From Linnemannia schmuckeri (taxonomy: Eukaryota > Mortierellomycota > Mortierellomycetes > Mortierellales > Mortierellaceae): 64,000 bases of DNA. The translations under genes and the position numbers were made by a program. The DNA lies in NCBI GenBank assembly GCA_029449235.1, contig JANATG010000004.1, positions 62,001-126,000 of the forward strand, in the 5' to 3' direction. The notes under the pieces were generated by a model that did no database searches, was not told the origin of the DNA, and saw nothing but the letters and a program-made list of their open reading frames with translations. Below are positions 22,101 to 33,948 of the stretch, piece after piece; the stretch's first letter is position 1; each line of letters begins with the position of its first letter.

Positions 22101-22940
22101 CGGACCAAGGAGTATAACAACAAGTCTGCCGAGTCTGAATCTACTACATCTTCAACGGCGATGACAGGTGGCGCCAACGTAGGACTGACCGGCAAGATTG
22201 CACCCAAGGTCAAGAATGCGATGACGATGGTCAACAAAGAGGACAAGTTAGAGGAGTCAACAACATCACCCCCTTCGGTCTCTGAGCTGAAAAAGTCGTT
22301 TGGGTCTCCTACCGACAACACTTCCAGCAAGCCTGTCGGTGGCGGTATCTCGACACCTACCGGCGTCAAGCTGGCATCTATTGATTCAACAACTCCATCA
22401 GCGCATACCCCCGGTAGTGACCGTCAAGTCTTGCCTGTGATCCCTATGGTCAAACCGTTGTCGTTTGCTGGTTCTGCAGGAACCACGTCAGTAACAAAGA
22501 CTGTACCAGCAGTGTCCTCTGTGGGTGTTGCAACAAAGATCGGAGGTAGCCATCATCAACATGGAGCTGCTGCCAACAAGATCAAGATGGCAGGGTTGGG
22601 ATCTCCTCAGGCCGCTTCTATCTTTAAGCCGTCTTTAGCCGATCAGGAGCATCAGAAATTAATATCATCACCAACAGCAGCAACAGCAAAAGCAACGACG
22701 ACGACGACAACGAGTGGTGCAGGAGGAGCAAAGAAGATTGTCAAATCGGATGGATCGGTGGAGGATGTGAAGCCTGCGAGTGGGTCTGTGAAGCAAGCCA
22801 TTGCAGCTCTCAAGGCGAACACTGAAGCCGGCACTGAGGAAGGTAGTGACGGTGCTGGAAAGAAGGCATCAGCAAGAGGCGATGGAGAAGAGGCGGAAGA
22901 TGATAAAGTGGACGCGTTTGCATTCTGGAAGAGCAAGTAG
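16198..22940 (+). CDS. Synaptojanin-like polyphosphoinositide phosphatase (Sac + 5-phosphatase), 1577 aa
   Basis: Removes phosphates from membrane phosphoinositides during endocytosis and actin control; the yeast counterparts are Inp51-53. Exons: 16198-16456, 16611-16888, 17239-17376, 17475-17574, 17697-17755, 17870-17936, 18039-18453, 18566-18863, 18977-19166, 19255-19505, 19626-19816, 19921-19975, 20075-20293, 20412-20466, 20584-20799, 20901-21143, 21241-22940; total 4734 nt, in phase. The Sac domain (about 1-530) holds the catalytic RTNCLDCLDRTN. The inositol 5-phosphatase domain (about 570-870) shows FVGTYNLNG, GDFNYR, PAWTDRIL and SDHRP. The tail (about 900-1577) is Ser/Pro-rich, with an NPF motif (EH-domain ligand) and APPPP segments (SH3 ligands), fitting an endocytic role. 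The exon 2 donor is the least certain; CAA|GTGCTT keeps phase. Confidence 0.93.
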
Positions 22941-23333
22941 GCCCTCTCTTTGCATACCCTTTTTTCGATCATAAAAGTCGCAATGCGTCCTGAACGAGCA
23001 ATTAGACATTGTTTTTGCTGTTTTGCATACCTTTTTTTAACGGTTGTGATAGACATGACTAATAAAACCGCGTAATAGTAAGCAGTGCAATCTTAGGGAA
23101 TACATAGGCACCCTCTCTTGTCGCGAGCTGATGTACCCTTTCAAAGTGTACAAAGAAATGAAAAAGGCACAAGAAAAGATATATAATAAGCACAAGGGAA
23201 CAGTAATCCCCACTCGGAGCCAAAGAATGATGAATGACGAATTAGAAAATAAAATGGCGGCGGTGGATTGTGGGGTTTACTTTCAGTTTGATGCATGGCA
23301 CTCTTGAAAAAGGAAAAAAGAGGGCTCAGAGAA

Positions 23334-23364
<31 letters not shown>

Positions 23365-24686
23365 GTGCGTGGCAGTTCGGACTTTCCACAACAGAAAACA
23401 GAATACGAAGTATGTCATCAGCAAGAGTGGAGTAAGGATGCGTGGATGGTGCTGCTGTTAAGGAGGATGGCCCTGGCTCTCAAGCTCTCTCTTGGTCGTT
23501 TGCTCAAAATCAAAAGCATGATGCTTTTATTTTTTTATTTTCTGAGCGCAACAGTTAAACAGTGCAACCGCCTGATGGGGTGTCGATGGAGTACGACTCA
23601 CAGCGGGTGTGGGTGGGTGGGTGTAAGTAAGGTTTCTGGTTAGGAGATATGTATAGAGGATGAAGATAAAGAAGAGAGACGGGCATTGAGACCAGTCGAG
23701 GAGTGAGACATATTAGGTTGATCAGTTGGGAAAGAGGGGAAGAAGGATGTGCGCTGCCGTCAGTTCAGTTCAGTCAGTTAGTCAGGTACAAGAGTCTATT
23801 GTATGTGTGTGAGAGAGAGAGAGAGAAAGAGATTTGCAGAGAAAAAGATCTCCCATGCGTGAATGGATGTATCGATAAGTGTGTTTATGCGTGTGTGACC
23901 TGTTCGTTTTGGAAGGAAGGAGATTACATTTGTGTGTTGAGAACAGGACAGGACAGGACAGGACAAGACAGGACAAGACAGGGACTGAGAGAGGGACATG
24001 GTACCACGGCGGGAAGAATAGCATAAAATGAGAGACGGGATGGGAAACAGAAGAGTCTGAGTTTTTTCTGTTCTTATTCGCTGTACAGTACATACTCCTC
24101 TCTCTCTTTGTTTGGCTCAGCCAGTCGTCTTTTCTATGCGGTATTTGCTGTCCGTCATCACCAGTAGGACTCGTTTCCCTATCCTCAGCTAGGAACCACA
24201 AACAGCAACGAGAGGAATCCCGCCTGGCGGTTGCCTTGTGTTGTCTTGTATTGCCACCACTTTTTTTTTATTTTTTTTATTCATTATTTATTATCAAAAA
24301 TAGCTTCTTCACCTCTTCCCTCCTTCTCCTCTCTATTCCCGAGGACCCCATCGTCATCCTATCCCATTGTCCAGCCGACCATTGGCCCTCACTTCTCTCT
24401 CTACCATACCATATCATATACCATCTACCATACAAAATATCCCCTTTTCCCTCTCTCCTTTCCTTTCTCCTTTTCCCTCTCACCCACCCACCCGCTCGTT
24501 TGCTCGCCTTTTCCCTTTTCCAGTTGTAATCCCTCCAGTTCCCTCCAATTCAGTTGTTATCTCCATCATCATCTTCTCCTTCCCTTCTTGCAAACCTCAA
24601 TCAATCAATCAATCAATCAACAACAACTGTCATCTCTCACTCTCACTCTCACTGCGACTTGGACTCTTTGTTGTTATTGTTGTTGG

Positions 24687-24723
<37 letters not shown>

Positions 24724-24846
24724 GCTTCCTTCCTTTGATTGTAATCCCCGCCTACCCTTGCACACACACTCACTCACTCACATCTCACACCCCATACATA
24801 CACATATACATATATACCCCTTTCCCTTGCACAGATCCATCAAACG
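22941..24846. other. Intergenic region with microsatellites, between inositol phosphatase and Polo kinase
   Basis: Holds a T28 tract (about 23,337), a (GGACA)n run (about 23,942-23,985), GA runs, a (TCAA)n run (about 24,598-24,621) and a T33 tract (about 24,690-24,722). From about 24,480 the strand is strongly C/T-rich, as in a leader or promoter of the kinase gene that starts at 24,847. No coding region supported. Confidence 0.6.
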
Positions 24847-24910
24847 ATGGCCTCCTACACCACACCACTGTCGATGCCTCGCAGGACACTCAATCCACCA
24901 GACCGCGATC

Positions 24911-24962
<52 letters not shown>

Positions 24963-27900
24963 GACCAATCAGCATCAAACAAACCAACTACAACCACAGC
25001 TACCCTCCCGCATCGCACAGCCAGGGCACGCGTCCCCTTCTCTCCAGCGGACCTCCACCCTCGGCGGTAGTAGCACGAGTGGTATCGCCAAGAGTCGACT
25101 CGCCCCTCCTTCCGTCGTCGCCTCCTCTTCCTCGCTCGGTGGAAGCGGTAGTGCTACTAGTGGCCCCACAGGATTACCTCCAGGCAGGCGACTGCAATAC
25201 CAACTCCCCGTCTCGAGTCGTCTCGACAACAACCATTATACTGCCTCTTCACACCATTTTCAGCAACAACAACAACAACAACAACAACAACAGCTGCAAG
25301 GGGGTCTCGGCAGTAGCGTTGGCAGTAGTAGCAGCAGTAGCAGGCCTCTCCAGTTCTCCACCTCGCCCTCTATTGCCTCCTCTGCCACCACCACTGTTAT
25401 GGGTTCCTCCTCTCCGTATCACCAACAACAACAGCAGAGACATCACCTCCCACTACAACAACAACAGCAGCAGCAGCAACAGCAGCAGCATCTAGCCTAT
25501 GCTCGATATGAGGCAAACAAGTTGGCACCTAGAGTAGGAACCAGCATACCACAGCACCACCACACTGGCAACCGACATAATAATAACAACAATAATACCA
25601 ACACCATCCATACGCAGAGCATGATGGGAGGCGGCATGATGACTACCAATACCAATACCCATATGGTCACCGCCGCAACAACCACGACCGCCACAGCCAC
25701 TACCAATAACCCAGACAAACCAAAGTCTCGCAAAAAGGACAAGGCCCCAAGGATCCCGCCTCCTGACATGATTGTCGACAACAACGGAAAGATGTCCTAT
25801 ACCCGCGGCCCACCTCTTGGCGAAGTATGTCGACAAAACAGTTAGTGGGATAAGGAGGAAGGGCTAAGGCAGCAATTGAACAATTGAACATCTTTTTGTA
25901 ATTGACACTTCTGTTTGCTTTTTGATGGATGGTAATAGGGAGGATTCGCAAGCTGTTTCTTGATCTCGGACCAGAAGAACGGTCGCTTCGCTGCCAAGGT
26001 CATCCAAAAGTCGGAGCTGCACACTGCCAAGGCCCGCCACAAGGTAACGTAACGTTCGTTTGCTGAGAAGAACACACACACCCCGAAGAATAACGAAAAG
26101 AAAAGACCATGCTGTCATCCCCTTTTATGTGTTTGTGAAAGGTCATTCTGTCACGAGGCGTAAATAGGATATGGAATTGGATGGAGTGTACGCACAATGC
26201 TTACACATACTGTAGATATCAAAGGCAATATATTCGGGTTGGCTGTCACAGGGTTGAAAGAGGGAGAGCAGAGGAAACGCAAACCAACTTTACTGGAAAA
26301 AAAACTGGTATTGTTCGGGTTTCCTTTTTACTTTTTTTCTTTGCATGGTCATTGGAGGGAAGAAGTACTGAGCAGAAGGTCTCTCAAACTCTGCCCTCAC
26401 TCGGCACATCTACTCAATTTGTCTGTGTGAATGTGGCACATTATTTCTGAGTCTTCAATTGTATTCACGCTTGGCTAATTCATCTTTTGGCACGCATATC
26501 GGCCTCCTTTCAACGGAATAGCTCTTTGCTGAGATCAAGATCCATCAAGATCGCACCCACAAGAACATTGTTAAGTACTATCACTGCTTCGAGGACGACA
26601 ACTTTGTCTACCTCGTGCTTGAACTCTGCGAGAGCAAGGTAACCCAAACATAACGTACAACCGCCTCATCATGATGCTCATGTTGAACGGCGAGGATGCA
26701 TGGTGACTAATGACCTTTTCACTGCGCCTTGGAATGTAGACACTTATGGAGCTTATCAAGCGGAGAAAACGGCTCACGGAACCAGAGGTCCGGTATTACG
26801 TTAAACAAATTGTCGCAGGATGTGCCTACCTGCACGAAGAAAAGATCATACACAGAGACTTAAAACTCGGGAACATCTTCTTGACAAAGGACCTTCAGGT
26901 CCGCATCGGTGATTTCGGGTTGGCGGCGGTTCTTCTGAACGAGGGTGACCGGAAAAAGTAAGTTTGGATTCTCTCCTTTGTTTTTCTTTGATGTTACTGA
27001 AGTGCGACTAGAGTCATGATATTTTGTATGAAATAATTACTGACGCGCTTGCTTGTTTGTTATTTTCCATCTTACTTTAGGACTATCTGTGGTACACCCA
27101 ACTACATTGCTCCAGAGATCTTGTTCGACACGGACAACGGACACAGTTTCGAGGTCGACGTGTGGTCGGTGGGCGTCATCATGTATGTACTCTTTTGGAT
27201 GGCACAGTGGATAGCTTTCAGCTCAAAACCAGGATGGCGCTTTGTTGACCTGTGAAAAAGTATTATTGTGGATCATTGCGAGACTCGTATCTAACAGATC
27301 TTTGTTCACAGGTACACGCTGTTAATAGGAAAGCCCCCATTCCAAACGAACGAGGTCAAGGCCATTTACAAGTAAGCTAATTGAAAAATATATGCATCCT
27401 GCAGGCACAGGAAGGCAATACCAACACCTGAGGCCGTACTGACATGTCTGTTTCATTAACCACTCTGGCAGGAAAATCCGCGACAACATTTACGAGTTCC
27501 CCAAGGATGTGCCTATCTCGGAAGAGGCCAAGAGTCTTATTGCTCGTCTGCTGGACCCAAAGCCTAGTATGATTGACCGAGGCCTTCTTTGCAGCTTTTG
27601 CTTTGATGACGCGTCATCGTCGACTACAAAATGCTGACATATCTATTTGCAATCGCCCACTTTTAGAATCAAGACCCTCGATTGCAACAGTGACAAAGCA
27701 CGCGTTTTTCACATCAGGGTACTGCCCCTCTAAGCTGGACCGCTCGGCACTGGAAACAGCACCCAACTTTGACCGGGAAGAGCGTTTGTTCAAACAGGAG
27801 CGATTGCAACAGCAAATGCAGCAGCAGTGGGATGAGCAGCAGGCAGCCAATGCCCAGCCCTCGAAGCGATACTCTGATTTTACGGCCGACATGTTGGACC

Positions 27901-30900
27901 AAATGCCCACCACCCCAACAGCAGCAGGTTGCCAGCCAGTGCATCCTCATGCCTCTGGATCAGAGCAGCACCAAGACCCCATGCGATATACCCATAATGA
28001 CGCGTCGACTCCGACTAGGCAGGCACAGCAACAGCAAGGGAGCCTTGCCTCTGGTAACAGGCTAAACTACGGCGACAAGTTCAAGATCGAGATGGTGGAT
28101 GGCGACAAGGTTACAACAGAAATCAGGACGATGAGTGTCCCACGGATGCGTGCTGGTCCCGACTTTCAGCAGTTTTCCCAGGCACACGCGCGTCTTCAAA
28201 AGGAGCAGCAGCAGCAGCAGCAGCGACAGGAAAACCAGTCGCACATGTCCTCGACAGCTACTGGCAATGAATTCTCGACGTCGATCCCTCAGGCCAATAA
28301 GACGGAGCGTGGAGTTTCGTCGAGGCTCCCGGTGCCGCGGTCTCGCGTCAATCTACCACCTAATACCACCTCCATCCAGCAAGGCCACACCTCGGAAATT
28401 GACCCTCAGCAGCAGCTTCAGCAGCCTTCTGCGGCGACGCCGACGAGAAGCAGTTTCAAGTCTCCTCTCAACAACGTTGCAACGCCCAGGCCTCAGAGTT
28501 CAATGGCCATCGGCGCTTTCTCGCCCAATCTTTCCGGCCTTCCTCGATCCTCAATACCTGCGCAGCACCAGCGTCAGGAGTCTCAGCTGGGAACGAGCCA
28601 CTCGCCATCGCCCATGAACAGGAGGCGATCGTCTGATATGGTCAGTATCCCGGGCGGTTCGGCGTTCGGCAAAGCTCTGAAGGATCGACGCCAGGAGACA
28701 AGGCGACTGGGCATTGCGACAGAAGAACCCGCTAACACTCCTCAGTCTGGCATGGATGATCTATTTTCACCTGTCGCCACGACCCCCTCCCGGTTTTCAT
28801 ACCATGAGGAAGATCACCAACAATCTTTGCAACAGCGCAGCGTGGCTTCTCAGCAGCAGGCTGGGCAACATCGGCTTCGTCATGACGATTTGATGGACTT
28901 GGATTCTGAAACCGGTATGGAGGTTGACCAAGATCCTCCTCAGCACCTGGATCTGATTGTCACTCAGATATCAGATGTTCCACCAGAGTACACACCAAGC
29001 AACAGCCAACCCAAACGTCAACCAAGCTCTTCTCAGACACATCAGGACCAGTCCCCCTTTCAGAGCTCCCAGACACGCTACAGCGAGACGAATGGAAGAG
29101 CCCGTCACGGAGAATCTACATCACCTTCGACCCTGATCCAGAATGTACAAGGAGTTGAGCGACCTGCCAGCGCAATGCAAAGAACTTTTAGCCAGGAACG
29201 GGAAATGTCCGAGATGGGCCGAGGAATGGAATCTCCACGGAAGATCTCGAGGACCCTGCACTCTCACCATCACCAGTCGTCTGTCGATGCTGGCACCGGT
29301 TCATTACCTCGAGGCATGTCACCCTTCAATCCTGCGGCTTCCCTATCCCAGTCTCAGCAACACTCCTTCCTGCGGTCGAGTCAGCATGGTTCTTATGGAG
29401 CTAATGCTTCGGGTCACACATTGAAGCATCACTCCTCGCAGCCCTTGTCGTCTCATCAGCGTCATGCCACCACGACCGCCTCCTCGCCTTCAGTCCGCAT
29501 GTCCTCACAGACTTCCCAGCATTGGCCAGTGGATGTCACCGGTATGGCGTATAATCGCAAATACAGAGAGGAGAGCACTAGTCCTGGCTCCAGCCCAAAG
29601 TTGACACATATAGTCCCAACTATGAGCTTCCCGTTGAGTCCCACTCAACGCCCGCAGTCTCTGCCCATGGAGCGCACACGGTCCCATCCTACTCAGAGTC
29701 GTGTTGGCCTTGGACTGAGCGTTTCGGAGCACAACGGCATTCATGGATCAGTCATTGGGGGATTGGTGCGTTCCGCTCCGGAAGAAGAGCCCAGAGGTTC
29801 TCAAAGGCCGCATCTGCAACACCAGTCAGGAGATGCGATGGTTCCGACAAGACCACCTTCTTCCCTCTCGCTCAGACAGCCAACACCCACACAGGCATCG
29901 GCAGGAAAGCAGGGCGTCGAGGATCCTTACCGGTATCAGTTGACGAGCCAGCTGCAGCGTCGAAACCAGCAGGCTAAGCAGCAGCAGATGTTGCAACAGA
30001 GTCTGCACGCTCATTCGCCTACTCCTCCTTCTCCTTCACCCGCCAAATCAATGACCAAGATCAGCGCCAGATCTAGCTTGCCATCGTTCTCGTCCCCTGC
30101 AGGCAACTCTCGGCAGCAGCAACAGCAACAGCAACAGCACCATTCGCAGCCGCTCCAACAGGATCTCAGCCAACACCTTGAAAATTCGTCCAACTCCAAT
30201 TCCCAGTCTTTGTCGCCTTCTCTGTCTCGCTCCCATCACTCATCCCAGCATCAAGAGGACACGGGACCACATCAGAGTCAGCAGAGTCAGCAGAATCAGC
30301 AGAGTCAAGAGAAGCTTATGCAGCACCGTTCTCGCCAGATTGTGATTATGGGCAGCAGCGGCATGGACACGTCGACAAGCGATTCAGAATCCTCTATGTC
30401 GATGTCTTCTACTGAAGAGAGCAGGACTTTTGAGCAGTTTGAGGCCCGCCGAAAGCAGCAGGTGATCAAAAAGCGCCAGTTGAAGCGGGATGCCGCTATT
30501 GCTGCCAGCCAGGTGCGATCAGTTTCGTCTCTTGGTGGAAAAGGTCAGCAGAATGTTCCGGATCAAGATGAGCAAGAGCAAGACGAGCAAGAGTTGATAC
30601 CTGCAGTTGGCGGCAGCGGTAGTGCTCACCAACACCAGAACGGTCATACCAAGCAGAGCAATGAAACTACGATGGCGGGAATGAGCTCCGGAGGTAATTC
30701 GGATGAACAGGATCACGTCGAAGTCCCATCGACGAGCTGCATTACGACCACCTCCCTCTCGCTGTCAATGCATCATGATCATCCTGTGCACCATCAGAAG
30801 CTCCAACAGGTACAGCAACAACCACAACAGCAGCAGCAGTTGCAAATGCACCTTCACAACACCATCACCAACGGCACCCCACACCCACTTCGCGAGGACA

Positions 30901-33039
30901 TTACAGTCCAGGCCCTCACTCCCAGGCCAGAGCGCTTGCGTCAGACAACTTCGTGCACGGACGACATTAGCAATGATCTTCAGTTATCCAAACAGATGAA
31001 AAGTGTTCGCCGCCTTGACTCGAGTCAGCCTGCAGAGGGACCTCGGAAACTGGGTAGTCAAGGAGAGACAGAGTTGTTCCTTCGGAATGTGATTGAAGCT
31101 CGTCGTGCAGGCCAGTTGGAGTATCCAGTCAGAGACCAGCTTATACCAACGGCGCCAGAGGTGTTTGTGGTCCGTTGGGTCAACTACCAGCACCGCTACG
31201 GATTCGGGTTCCAGTTGTCCAACAGTGTCTTTGGTGTCATCTGCAACGACCACACCACCGTTGTCCTGTCGCCTAACGGAGAGTAAGTTGTATTGGCATC
31301 TGACTTTTAAAGATTCTGGCGACCAATGTGTTTGTTTTAGTTAATCTCCTAACTTTTGTTGTTGTTGTTGCTGTTGTTTTGCTTACTTAGTGATATTGAG
31401 ATCATCCATGGAACAGCACACCTCAGCAGGAATTCAGGCTCGCTACCAGCCCATCAAAAGAGCAGACACCGCAAAGACAAGGAGGACTCTCTTTCCCGCG
31501 CCGCATCTGCGACCCCATCATCCAAGGACCCACAAGGATCCAACGGCAGCAGTCGGACGATCAAGGCTGAGGAGGAAGAGGAATCTCATGCAGGCACAGT
31601 TATGAGGGCCACTTCAAGGGGCACTGAGGTCATATCAGGAGACGTCATCAGCTCCAGCGCTACCCTCACCGTATTGCCGACGGGCCAGGAAGTCAGGAGC
31701 ACGGCCGAGGCTGGTGCCCAAGACCTCGACACGTATGACAAATTGGACGACGAGGACTACCTGAAGACGTTGGAGCGGTCGTACTGCCGGATGAGAGACT
31801 TTCCACCCCGATTCGAGAAAAAGGTGACGCTGCTCAACAACTTCAAGGATTTTATGCTGAACTGTCTAAGGGGTACTGCTCCGTGGACATATGTCGATGT
31901 GGACCTGAGAAGGAACATGCCTTTCCTGACAGACATCTTCCAGAACGTACATGTCGTCTCCCGCCTCAGCAACGGCATCACCCAGGTACTAAATTCACTT
32001 CAATTCCTGATCATTTGCAGGCGGTTCTCTCTTATTTGCAATTTTCACCTTTGGCCATGTCAATCTTCATCGTGAAAATCTAACGTCCCCTGTTTCGTCT
32101 TTTCGCTTCTTGTATTAGGTCAACTTTGCGGATCATTCCAAAATTGTGCTGTCTCAGCACGGTCGGGTGGTGACATTCATGGACAATGACGAGAAGCGCC
32201 GTCGAGTCACCCTCACGACACGCCAGGCCCTCTCTGCAGAGTTCTTCTACGACCTGGATGACCCCAAGGATCAGGCCAGAACTGTGCACGACGAGTTGAA
32301 GCAGATCACGCAGGCTAGAGCCATTCAGGATGCGCTTGATCAGAAGCGCGAACGTGATCTCTTTGACCAACAACACGACAGCAGGAGCGAAGCGCCGCAG
32401 TTGCATCAACAACAAAAACGAGAGACCCGACCTGCGTTTAACCCTGAGAAGGACATCGATTTGTACCTTTTCCCGCGCCCCAACTTGGCTGGTCAGATGG
32501 CAAGGGCGTCACAGGGGATGCTTTTATCGACCGAAGATCTGTTGGCAGCGAACGAGGATGCATCTCAGATTGAGGAGACTCCTATTACGAACGATTGTAA
32601 GCGAGTGGTGATTCGTCGTATGACCTTCAAGACCTTGCATATCCAGATTGTGCTTCGCCTCCGCATTGCACAACGGCTGATGAGGGATCGTGCAATTGTG
32701 TTGGCGGAGGAGCGGTTGGGAAGAGAGAAGGACGGCGCACATCCTCGGAGACGTCATCGCAGTAAACATCGTCACCATCGTAGCAAGGAGTCCCGCGAGT
32801 TGAAGGAGAGCAAGAGCTCATTAAGGAAGGATGGTGGCGGTAGTGATGGACTTGCAGTTGTTGTCAAGGCTGACCCGGATGACATGAGCGGTGTCATGCA
32901 GGACCAAGTTCGCGTCGAGGAGGAGGACATGAGTTCGAGAGTGAAGACTGAACCTATGAGTGAGGTCCATGAGGAAGAGCTGGATCTTGACCGGCAGTGG
33001 GAGAATGTGCGAGTCAAGATTGGGGAGGAGGAGTATTGA
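24847..33039 (+). CDS. Polo-like kinase, exceptionally long (2268 aa)
   Basis: Mitotic Ser/Thr kinase of the Plk1/Cdc5 family. Exons: 24847-25824, 25939-26043, 26522-26638, 26740-26957, 27081-27182, 27312-27371, 27472-27566, 27667-31282, 31391-31985, 32119-33039; 6807 nt, in phase. The N-terminus (1-320) has three poly-Gln tracts. The kinase domain (about 322-580) shows GEGGFASC (glycine loop), AAKVIQK, HRDLKLGN, DFGLA, and KKTICGTPNYIAPE with the activating Thr. A Gln/Ser-rich linker of ~1100 residues follows. Polo box 1 begins near 1722 (VRWVNYQHRYGFGFQLSN) and is split by an insert of ~100 residues. Polo box 2 starts near 1963 (VNFADHSKIVLSQ). The Trp and His-x-Lys residues that bind phosphopeptides in human Plk1 are present. 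The start is the first ATG in a Q-rich exon and could be elsewhere. Confidence 0.93.
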
Positions 33040-33254
33040 GAGCGTAGCAGGATGGTGACTATAGCGGGGGGATGAACGCGCCGTTGCACTGGCGTTTGTA
33101 CTAAAAATAATAACACCTTGTACACTATGACGATGAAGGAGCGAGAACTGACGCGTACGCGTGTGTGTTGCCTGTGCATGGTATATTGGCCACAGCGCGC
33201 GATGTCGCATCGGGTGATATGAAAACAATACTTGTATGTGCTGCTAGTGCGTTC

Positions 33255-33296
<42 letters not shown>

Positions 33297-33613
33297 AAAC
33301 CAGTTGATAGTAATAATCTTTAGAAGCGTCAGACTTGTTAAACCATTTTTTCAGCCATCAACCGTTTTGGAAATGCTGGACGATAAAAATGTGAGCATTT
33401 GAGAAACGACATCAACCTCACACACCTCATACAATCCTATTGGACAAAGGTTTCTTTCAAAGGCGCTATTGTTGACAGGTTTGAACGACAGACGGGAGGG
33501 GTCGGCACCCTCCATCCCGTGTACTGATATACCGCCAGTTCCCCCACAATTGCTCTCTTCCCTTCTTCATTTCTCATCTCCATCAAAAGTCCTTTTTATA
33601 TATCACTTACACA
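33040..33613. other. Intergenic stretch with a T31-A9 homopolymer block
   Basis: Between the Polo kinase stop and the next gene. A run of about 31 T followed by 9 A lies at about 33,259-33,299. The last 100 bp are C/T-rich and probably form the leader of the gene at 33,614. No coding potential seen. Confidence 0.6.
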
Positions 33614-33916
33614 ATGCCCACCATGCGACAAGGTCGCTCCGCGGGTTCCAGCAATATCGCGACCCCTGCCCCCATTGCAAAGAAAAGAGGTCGTCCTGAT
33701 TCCTCTATCCTAACTATCAACGGCAACGCCAGCAGCAGCACTACCACCACCACCAACCCGGACAACATAGGTAATCGAAGGATTGGATGAGCCTGCGTAA
33801 GCAGGCGAAATCTAATCTAAGGTATATGAAATATACGAAGAATGGGAATAAAGGTGATACGGCCGTGAATTTATTGCCTGCTAGCAAGTTCTAGAGATTT
33901 CTATCTAGATTTTTCT

Positions 33917-33948
<32 letters not shown>

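Noticed and set aside
23940..23990. (GGACA)n run as a telomere-like repeat
   Set aside because: Short, internal, not a TTAGGG-type unit; ordinary microsatellite.
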